A stretch of 51,319 bases of DNA, taken from assembly GCA_021296475.1 (NCBI GenBank), contig JAGWAJ010000014.1, positions 16,384 through 67,702 of the forward strand. The letters are read 5' to 3'. The position numbers and the translations under genes were made by a program. This stretch comes from Acidobacteriota bacterium. GTDB lineage: Bacteria > Acidobacteriota > Vicinamibacteria > Vicinamibacterales > UBA8438. How positions within the stretch are numbered: the first letter of the stretch is position 1; each line of letters opens with the position of its first letter. Positions 19,695 to 27,325 of the stretch are shown piece after piece. Under the pieces are notes generated by a model. It was not told the DNA's origin, did no database searches, and worked only from the letters and a program-made list of their open reading frames with translations.

Positions 19695-20195
19695 CCTCGA
19701 CCGAAGCGCCCACTCCTGTTTGTGGGAGGTCAGCTGGGTCGAAGGACTTGTGCAGCGCGTACGAAAGCGTTGCCAGCCAGGACTTCCCGGTGTTGCTCGG
19801 CCCGACGAAACCGGTCAGCGGACGAAGGTCGATGCGGGCCTCGGCCAGCGGACCGCAGTCGCTGACCTCGACGTCAACCGGCTATCGCGCGTCTCCGGAG
19901 TGTGCATCGTCCCGTGCCGGGGGTGCCGATTGAGTCACCGGCCCGTCCGCAACGCCGTGCGAAGTTTCGACCGGAAGGCACACGGCGAAGAGCGGCACCC
20001 GGAAAGGGGGGCATCCTGGACCGTGGACGCAGAACGAACCCTGGAACTGGAGCGCCCTGCGAGATCGGGTGCGGTAGCTCGACCCGGGCCTGCGGAGATC
20101 GCGACGAACGGCCCTGTCATCTTTCGTAGTTGGGCCTCCCGCCGGTCCGTTCCGCAGATCCGGGCTCGGGGCGCAGGGCAACCGTTGGCGGCCGC

Positions 20196-21143
20196 CTACT
20201 GCTTCACGTACTTGTGGAGCTCCGGCCGCACGGTGTCCGCGACGTAAACGTCGCCGTCGGGCGTCATCGTCATGTAGTGCGCCTCGCCGAACTCCCCGAG
20301 GCCGCGGCCGGGCTGACCGTTGGCGCCCACCGCCATGCCGTTCTCGTCGAGCTGCAGGATCTCGCCCGCGAACCCGCTCACCATGTACATCGTGCCGTCG
20401 GAATGGATGTAGAGCCCGCAGGGGAGCCCCTTGTAGGCCCACTCCTTGATGTAGTTGCCCTCGCTGTCAAAGATCTGGATCCGCCGGTTCTGCCGGTCGG
20501 CGACGTAGACCATCCCCTCGGTATCGATCACGATCGAGTGCGGGGTGTCGAACTCGCTCGGGCCGGTTCCCGCGTCGCCCCACGACTTCAGTAGCGAGCC
20601 TTCCGGGTCGAACTTGAGGACGTGCGGGTCGCCGCGCCCGTGACCCACGAGCACGAAGATCTCGCCCCCGACGCCGATGGCGAGGTCCGTCGGCTCGTTC
20701 ATCAGGGGCGTGTCGTCGGAATCGATCGTCAACAGCACGTCACCTTCCGGGTTCATCTTCCGCACCGTGTCCCCGTTGACGTCGGTGGTCCAGATGTGTC
20801 CATCGCCGTCAATGCGCATCCCGTGCGGCCGGTCGTACTGGCCCTGGCCCCAGGCGCGCACGAAGGTGCCGTCCGGCTCGAACTCCATCAGTGGGTTGGG
20901 GCCCCGGTTGAAGACGAGCAGGCGGTTCGTCGAGGTCCAGCCGACGCTCGACGGTGCGCCCATCTCCATGCCGTCCGGGATCTGCAGGCCGTGGGGCACG
21001 GGGCGATAGCCAAGGTCGGGAGCGTCCTCCATCTGGGCGGGGTCGGGCCCGTCGAGGACCTGGGCGCCGGTCGCTCCGGCGATGCCGAGCGCGATGGTGG
21101 CGACCGCGGCGAACGTCGGAATCAGGCGACCTGCTGGCAGCAT
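20196..21143 (-). CDS. Secreted NHL-repeat beta-propeller protein (peptidylglycine amidating-lyase-like)
   Basis: Exported protein of 315 residues, signal peptide about 1-27 (cleavage near TGA-QV). Six NHL-type repeats are visible, e.g. DRPHGMRIDGDGHIWTTD, FDTPHSIVIDTEGMVYVAD and GEAHYMTMTPDGDVYVAD. This layout resembles the lyase domain of peptidyl-alpha-hydroxyglycine amidating enzymes and many extracytoplasmic propellers. The start has AAAGGAG 6-7 bp upstream. Activity cannot be assigned; a binding scaffold is equally likely. Confidence 0.85.
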   Translation of the reverse strand: MLPAGRLIPTFAAVATIALGIAGATGAQVLDGPDPAQMEDAPDLGYRPVPHGLQIPDGMEMGAPSSVGWTSTNRLLVFNRGPNPLMEFEPDGTFVRAWGQGQYDRPHGMRIDGDGHIWTTDVNGDTVRKMNPEGDVLLTIDSDDTPLMNEPTDLAIGVGGEIFVLVGHGRGDPHVLKFDPEGSLLKSWGDAGTGPSEFDTPHSIVIDTEGMVYVADRQNRRIQIFDSEGNYIKEWAYKGLPCGLYIHSDGTMYMVSGFAGEILQLDENGMAVGANGQPGRGLGEFGEAHYMTMTPDGDVYVADTVRPELHKYVKQ

Positions 21144-21205
21144 GGCAGCTCCTTTGGCGTGTGACGTGATGCCGTGTCAGTTGCAATTCTCGCCGAATCG
21201 GCCGC

Positions 21206-21214
21206 ATTGTAGCA
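21206..21214 (-). promoter_or_regulatory. Candidate extended -10 for the NHL gene
   Basis: Minus-strand TGCTACAAT is an extended -10 about 62 bp upstream of the NHL start. No -35 is evident. It mirrors the TGCTATAAC before the divergent Uma2 gene. Confidence 0.35.
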
Positions 21215-21273
21215 CCCGGGTCCGGCGGCTCGTCCGGCTGCATCGTGGCACGCCGGGCGGGTGCCCCACAACG

Positions 21274-21282
21274 TGCTATAAC
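21274..21282 (+). promoter_or_regulatory. Candidate extended -10 for the first Uma2 gene
   Basis: TGCTATAAC (extended -10) sits 12 bp before the ATG at 21295, implying an mRNA leader of only a few bases. No -35 is evident. Confidence 0.35.
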
Positions 21283-21294
21283 TGTCCGAACTGC

Positions 21295-21855
21295 ATGGAG
21301 ACACCTGCTCCTCGCTCGCTGGTGACGGCCGAGGAACTGTTCGAACGCCCGGACGACGGTCAGCGGTACGAGCTGGTCGCGGGAGGCCTCGTTCGCATGA
21401 CGCCCTCCGGCGCCAGACACAGCGCGGTGGCCGCCCGAATCGCCCGCCTTCTGGACGAGCACGCCGATGCCCACGACCTCGGTGTCTGCGGTGCGGCCGA
21501 TCCCGGGTCCGTCCTGCGGCGCAATCCGGACAGCGTTCGCGCTCCGGACGTCGGTTTCGTCGCTCGGCATCGAATCCCCGATACCGGCGTCCCGCTCACG
21601 TACTGGCCTTTGGCGCCGGATCTCGCCGTGGAAGTCGTCTCGCCCACGGACCGTCTCTCGGACGTCCACGTCAAGATCGCCGACTACTTCGCCGCCGGAA
21701 CGCGGCTCGTATGGATCGCCGAACCGTCCACGCGGACGGTCCACGTGTGCCGCTCGCCGCGCGACGTGGAGGTGATCGGGGAGGACGGCGAACTGACGGG
21801 AGGCGACGTGCTTCCAGGGTTTCGGTGCGCCGTGCGTCAGATCTTTCCTTCGTGA
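21295..21855 (+). CDS. Uma2 family PD-(D/E)XK endonuclease, copy 1
   Basis: Cytoplasmic protein of 186 residues matching the Uma2 (DUF820) restriction-endonuclease-like fold: RYELVAGGLVRMTPSG, RAPDVGFV, PDLAVEVVSPTD with the catalytic-type Glu, and KIADYFAAGTRLVWI. The start METPAPRS is followed at once by TAEELFERPDDG, the usual beginning of the domain. A paralogue about two-thirds identical by eye lies 1.7 kb downstream. These proteins are abundant in Cyanobacteria and Acidobacteria, with no settled role. Confidence 0.9.
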   Translation: METPAPRSLVTAEELFERPDDGQRYELVAGGLVRMTPSGARHSAVAARIARLLDEHADAHDLGVCGAADPGSVLRRNPDSVRAPDVGFVARHRIPDTGVPLTYWPLAPDLAVEVVSPTDRLSDVHVKIADYFAAGTRLVWIAEPSTRTVHVCRSPRDVEVIGEDGELTGGDVLPGFRCAVRQIFPS

Positions 21856-21938
21856 ACGTCCAGTCGCCGTCGGGACGGGAAGCTCCGTCGGCTGGCTGCC
21901 CCGGCGCCGGAGTCGGCGTCGAAGAAGAGGAGCGCGCA

Positions 21939-23462
<1,524 letters not shown>

Positions 23463-23547
23463 GCCGGAGCCGCACCGGGAAGGTGGCGGGAGGGGACGGC
23501 CGCGGCCCACGGGGGCGCACCCAGGGCCCGTTGACCGAGGGCAGTCG

Positions 23548-24105
23548 ATGGCGACATCGTTCTTGCATTCACCCACGACGGCCGAGGAGCTGTTCGAGCG
23601 GCCCGACGACGGGTACCGCTACGAGCTCGTCGAGGGAAGCCCGGTTCGCATGACCCCGACGGGTGCCGAGCACGGCGTGGTGACGGCGCGAGTGGCCTAC
23701 GTGCTGCAGGAGTACGCACTCCGCCACGGTGGCGTCTGCTGCGGCGCCGAGACCGGTTTCGTGCTGCGACGTTCCCCCGACGTCGTTCGCGCCCCGGACG
23801 CCGCCTTCGTGGCCGGCGCGCGCATCCCCAAGACCGGCATCCCCAGGTCGTACTGGCCCTTCGCGCCGGATCTTGCCGTCGAGGTTCCGTCCCCGTCCGA
23901 TCGAGCGTCCGACGTCCAGGCCAAGATCGCCGACTACTTCTCGGCCGGCACGCGCCTCGTCTGGATCGTCGAGCCGGCCACGCGGACGGTCCGCGTGTTT
24001 CGCTCGCCGCAGGACATGGAGGTCATTCGGGAGGGTGGCGAGTTGAGCGGAGGCGACGTGCTGCCCGGATTTCGCTGTGCGGTGCAGCGGCTCTTCGTCG
24101 CGTGA
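23548..24105 (+). CDS. Uma2 family PD-(D/E)XK endonuclease, copy 2
   Basis: A 185-residue paralogue of the 21295-21855 gene with the same order of motifs (TAEELFERPDDG, RAPDAAFV, KIADYFSAGTRLVWI, GGDVLPGFRCAV). In the active-site strand it has PDLAVEVPSP where copy 1 has EVVSP, so the catalytic Glu is kept. It lies 85 bp after the serine hydrolase. The two copies around one gene suggest a local duplication followed by divergence. Confidence 0.9.
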   Translation: MATSFLHSPTTAEELFERPDDGYRYELVEGSPVRMTPTGAEHGVVTARVAYVLQEYALRHGGVCCGAETGFVLRRSPDVVRAPDAAFVAGARIPKTGIPRSYWPFAPDLAVEVPSPSDRASDVQAKIADYFSAGTRLVWIVEPATRTVRVFRSPQDMEVIREGGELSGGDVLPGFRCAVQRLFVA

Positions 24106-24279
24106 CGGCGCTGCCGCGCGCGACGGCCGTCCGGGGCCCACCGGTTATGCTCCCACGGTTACGCCCGAACTTCGATCGTCGGTGACCGTGAGCCAATCAA
24201 CGGACACCACGCATGCCGAACGCAAGTCCGGTGCCAGCGGCGCGGGAGCTGGCCCTGGCCTATCCGTGGCGCCCGACGC

Positions 24280-25191
24280 TCACGCGCTCCGAAACGTCCG
24301 GTAGCGGATCTCCAGGAATTGCCTGTCCGGCTGGAGCACGGAACTCCGCGGAACGCGGATGCGCGCGCCGTGCAGGGCCTGAATGCCGTGCACGAGCGTG
24401 GGGCCGTCCTCCTCGTCCAGCAGGTCGCGACGCACCTGGACGACATAGTCAGGCCGGACGCCCAGGAAGTTGCGGTCGAAGGCGGCGTGGTGGAGCTTGC
24501 ACAGGGCCAGACCGTTCGGTACCACCGGTTCGCCGGCCTCGGTGTCGGGCACGATGTGCGCCGCGTCGAGCAGCTCGGCATGGCGGAATCTGCAGAACGC
24601 GCACTCGTTCCGGTAGGCAGTCAATACCCGCTCGCGAAACGCCCGCTGGTGGAGTCGCTGCCGGACGGCGGCGGTAGCGTACCGGCGCCGCGGGCCTTCC
24701 GCGTCGTCGTGGACGGCGGATCCTGGCCGCGCGACCGGCCAACGATGACGCTCCTCGTCGACCGCCACCGTGAAGGTCAGTCCGTCGCGGTGGTCGCCAA
24801 CGACGAACACGGGCCAGGCCGGGACGTATCTTCCCGGGACCAGACCGTGCAGGTAGACCAGCGGGAGCCGCTCCTGCATGGCGAACCGCAGGCCGCGGTT
24901 GTCCGGGTGCTCCGGGTCTTCACCACGGTAGCGATAGCGCAGAAGATCGTTGGGCCCGAAGGCATCGTCGTACGGGCCGTTGGGCGCCGTCGTGATTGAA
25001 AGCGGCGCCTCGCGCAGCACCCGTGGCTTGAAGATGCCCTTGGGTGAGAGGAGCGGAACGCGCGCGCCGTCAAGTGGGAAGCCGTCCGCGAGCAGCGTGC
25101 GGGGCAGCACATCGCCGTACGTGGCGACCTGCGCCTTGAGCCACTCTAAGGCCGCGTTCCGTACCGTGGCGTCCCAGTTGCGATCGAACAT
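24280..25191 (-). CDS. HNH endonuclease with an uncharacterised N-terminal domain
   Basis: Protein of 303 residues from the ATG at 25191. The C-terminus is a zinc-supported HNH domain: Cys197/Cys200, the DAAHIVP strand with His212, then NGLALCKLHH with Cys231 and His234. The N-terminal 150 residues (GIFKPRVLREAPLSITT, YRYRGEDPEHPDN, PLVYLHGLVPGRY) form a compact all-beta-looking domain like those in type IV-style restriction enzymes that read modified DNA; I cannot name the family. It probably cuts DNA. It lies downstream of a DUF429-like gene whose frame runs into it. Confidence 0.8.
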   Translation of the reverse strand: MFDRNWDATVRNAALEWLKAQVATYGDVLPRTLLADGFPLDGARVPLLSPKGIFKPRVLREAPLSITTAPNGPYDDAFGPNDLLRYRYRGEDPEHPDNRGLRFAMQERLPLVYLHGLVPGRYVPAWPVFVVGDHRDGLTFTVAVDEERHRWPVARPGSAVHDDAEGPRRRYATAAVRQRLHQRAFRERVLTAYRNECAFCRFRHAELLDAAHIVPDTEAGEPVVPNGLALCKLHHAAFDRNFLGVRPDYVVQVRRDLLDEEDGPTLVHGIQALHGARIRVPRSSVLQPDRQFLEIRYRTFRSA

Positions 25192-25868
25192 GCGAAAGGC
25201 GCGGCAGGCGTGCCTTCGGGTCGACCAACCGCCGGTCCAGTCTCGCGCATTTGCGGCCGTCGGTGCAACGGGGGCCGTGCTGCCGGAATGCTGCAGGATG
25301 CCGGCGGCGCGTTCACCAGTCGGGGTGTTCCTCCTTGAACAATCGCTTCCGCGCCTCCGGATCGGGTTCCGGCTCCCACTGTGCCCGGAATGCCACCCAC
25401 GGCGAAGAGCGGATTGGCATTCGTAGCCCTGTCGACGTCTCGCAGGAATCCATCGTCCATCTGTTCGGTGAACGCGGTTCGTCCGCCGGGGCCGGAACGC
25501 ACGTGGAACCACGGCCTGTCCACGCTCCACTGCCGGGCGTCCGTCGTTGTGCCGAAGAATGGGCCAACCGGATCGAGATGGCGAAGCCATTGGACGAAGT
25601 TCGCGAACGAACGCGACCGTCGCGCGTCACGTACAAGTCGCCAGTATTCTCTGGGTACACCCAGGGCGGCGTCGATTCCGACCAGCACGGGGCCGGCATC
25701 AGAGTAGCCGCGTGCGAGCCCCATCAGACTCGTCAATGTCCAGGGGCGAGCTGGGGCCGGCACCCGGACGTCTGCGATCCAGACGGACCGCTTGCCGACC
25801 TCCTTACTCCAATCTGCGGAAACGAAGACGGTTGGTGCGCCGGGTGGCAGCGGTCCGGTCATCGGCAT
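25146..25868 (-). CDS. DUF429-like (RNase H-fold) protein with probable frameshift
   Basis: The first ~165 codons, from ATG 25868 (or 25862), look real: VFVSADWSKEVGKR and LVGIDAALGVP resemble the DUF429 predicted-nuclease family with RNase H-like strands and Asp residues. After FAVGGIPGTVG (about 25390) this frame continues to a stop at 25146 with poor codon bias and overlaps the HNH start. Another frame, ending at 25313 (RKRLFKEEHPDW), has the better third-position GC and looks like the true C-terminus. A one-base indel near 25385-25400 would explain this. The start abuts the hairpin repeat copy B. Confidence 0.5.
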   Translation of the reverse strand: MPMTGPLPPGAPTVFVSADWSKEVGKRSVWIADVRVPAPARPWTLTSLMGLARGYSDAGPVLVGIDAALGVPREYWRLVRDARRSRSFANFVQWLRHLDPVGPFFGTTTDARQWSVDRPWFHVRSGPGGRTAFTEQMDDGFLRDVDRATNANPLFAVGGIPGTVGAGTRSGGAEAIVQGGTPRLVNAPPASCSIPAARPPLHRRPQMRETGPAVGRPEGTPAAPFACSIATGTPRYGTRP

Positions 25869-25878
25869 CCTAGCCTTC

Positions 25879-25971
25879 CTAGGAGTCTGCGCCGTAGAAC
25901 GGTGCAGACTCCTAGCAGGCATGGTTGGGCACCAGGCGGAGCCGGCAGGCGACGAATGGTGGGCTAGCCTG
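25879..25971 (+). repeat. Dispersed hairpin repeat, copy B
   Basis: Arms CTAGGAGTCTGC (25879-25890) and GCAGACTCCTAG (25904-25915) around the same GCCG-TAGAA-CGGT inner hairpin as copy A, followed by the same downstream stretch (GGTTGGGCACCAGGCGGAGC and onward). Stem pair three is A-T here and G-C in copy A. It begins 11 bp upstream of the DUF429-like start. Confidence 0.8.
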
Positions 25972-26025
25972 GACGGCGCCCGGTCGACGACCGGATCCGC
26001 TGCAACCCGGTTGTCCGGCGATGGG

Positions 26026-26454
26026 TCAGTAACGGTCGGTCGTGGCCGTCCACAGGCCGATGGACACGCCGTAGCCGATCCACGAGGCTCGCACGCGCCG
26101 GCTCTTTGCCGCGCGGACATAGCCTGTGGTGTAGCAATTGAGATCGTTGCGCGCGATGCCGGACAGGGCTTCGACCGGCGGTGTCGGATCGCTGGTGTGC
26201 GCGACGATGGGCATGATCGGCACGAAGAACGGCGAGAGGAGGAGCCCGCCTGCGAACCAGCCTCCCGAACCCTGTCGGGCACGTCCGTCTGCCTCCCCGT
26301 TCCGCGCGGCCGCCTGACAATCCGTCGGCTGCGCTTCCCGTTGCGCCGGCTTCACCTCCAGGCGCAACGCGGACTCGAGGATCGGACCCGCGTGCAGCAG
26401 TTCGCCACCAACGCCGAACGAAAGGATCAGAATCGCTGCCGTCAGTCTTCTCAC
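26026..26454 (-). CDS. Small exported or membrane protein of unknown function
   Basis: A GTG at 26454 has a strong GGGAGG 7 bp upstream and opens 142 codons. There is a signal-like N-terminus (LTAAILILSFGVGG), then a variable region, then a hydrophobic segment GGWFAGGLLLSPFFVPIMPI and a conserved-looking tail with DLNCYTTGYVRAAK and a glycine-containing second hydrophobic stretch. The tail resembles unnamed acidobacterial membrane proteins. Codon use matches the neighbours. No function can be proposed. Confidence 0.6.
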   Translation of the reverse strand: MRRLTAAILILSFGVGGELLHAGPILESALRLEVKPAQREAQPTDCQAAARNGEADGRARQGSGGWFAGGLLLSPFFVPIMPIVAHTSDPTPPVEALSGIARNDLNCYTTGYVRAAKSRRVRASWIGYGVSIGLWTATTDRY

Positions 26455-26626
26455 TTGGAACCTCCCGTGCTTGAGCGGCCGGCGACGTTGCCGAACCGTG
26501 ACCAAGCATGGAGGCTGCTGGTGTCAGAAGCTGTCAGTGGGTTGACGTGAACCCGCGACGACGGACGACCCGGCGGGATCCTGGGCGTCCGTCGCCGCGA
26601 GGTGTCGAATGCCGTCTGGGTGCGCG

Positions 26627-27190
26627 CTAGCGCTTCGGGGTGTTCAGCTCGGCCAGGGTGGCGACCACGTCCTCGCCGGCCCTGCTGGGGCTGACGCGGC
26701 GGTCGACCTTGAGGATGCGGCCGTCGGGGCCGATGTAGAACGTCCAGCGCTGAGCGAGCGAGCCGAAGCTGCCGCCGAAGCTCATCAGGACTCCGTAGGC
26801 CTCGGCAGTCGTCCGGGTCGGGTCGCTCAGCAGCGGGAAATCGGCTTCGGTCGACTCCGCGAAGGCCTTGTTGGTTTCTTCGTCATCGACGCTCACCATG
26901 AAGTAGGCGATGTCGTACGACTTGAGCTGGTCGCTGGATGCACGCAGCGACTTGCATTCGGCCGTTCAGCCGCCGGTGAACGCCTTGGGGAACCATGCCA
27001 GGACGACGGTCGTCCCGCGGTAGTCCTCCAGGCGGTGGATGCGGCCGTCGCTGCCCGGCAACTCGAAGGCCGGCGCAACGTCGCCGGGACCCAGCTCCTG
27101 TGCGCCCGCGCTTCCGGATGCGCCGCCGGCCGCGAGAGCCAGCGCCGCGCCGAAGACCAGGACGCGTTCCGTTCGCGTCATCCGTCGCAT
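26627..27190 (-). CDS. Exported peroxiredoxin, probable selenoprotein (in-frame UGA)
   Basis: Start ATG 27190, GAAGGAG 7-9 bp upstream, signal peptide ending near AGAQ (28-31). The redoxin domain runs to codon 187. Codon 75 is TGA (26966-26968), exactly where peroxiredoxins have the peroxidatic cysteine: FPKAFTGG-U-TAEC. Coding resumes in the same frame at once (CKSLRAS, YFMVSVDDEETNKAF, LAQRWTFYIGPDG) for 112 codons, and Cys79 could be the resolving residue. A SECIS-like hairpin follows the TGA. I therefore read it as selenocysteine; the alternative is a nonsense mutation. It would reduce peroxides in the periplasm. Confidence 0.85.
26930..26968 (-). promoter_or_regulatory. Bacterial SECIS-like element with the UGA codon
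   Basis: TGA at 26966-26968, then 14 nt, then a perfect 7-bp stem GTCGCTG/CAGCGAC (26945-26951 and 26930-26936) around an 8-nt loop CGTGCATC. This meets the published bacterial SECIS model: loop of 3-14 nt, a G among the first two loop bases, stem of 4-16 bp and 16-37 nt from UGA to the loop (here 21). Confidence 0.75.
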
Positions 27191-27325
27191 GCACTCTCCT
27201 TCCGACAACGTGGCCCGATCCGGGCCCACCAAACGTATCGGCCCTGCAGAGGCGGCACCCGCGGGCGGCGGCCAGGATGGCCGGCCTGCGTCGGCCGGCC
27301 GGGGCCCACGGGTCCGGCGAACGAC

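Larger units (their letters stand above)
18748..19906 (-). pseudogene. ABC/AAA-type ATPase (AAA_15/AAA_21-like), broken by three frameshifts
   Basis: Pieces in three frames join into one ATPase: start ATG at 19906 (MHTPETRDSR), Walker A GPSNTGKS at about 19781-19806, Walker B LLIIDEPESHLHP at about 19093-19131, and the switch VTTHSEWVLEEL at about 18990-19030. Breaks lie near 19868-19878, 19735-19745 and 19090-19094. At the third, one extra G would restore HPAMQVAF, the usual sequence after the DEPE..LHP motif. The overlapping small partner (18314-18751) suggests an ATPase-nuclease module, possibly antiphage. Either the gene is decayed or these are assembly indels. Confidence 0.7.

Noticed and set aside
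18314-19906. ATPase pair as PARIS or Septu
   Set aside because: PARIS has a Toprim-like partner (DUF4435) and Septu an HNH partner; the partner here has ExK instead.
26627-27232. Peroxiredoxin as a plain nonsense pseudogene or two genes
   Set aside because: The TGA replaces exactly the peroxidatic residue, the frame is intact after it and a SECIS-like hairpin is in the right place.
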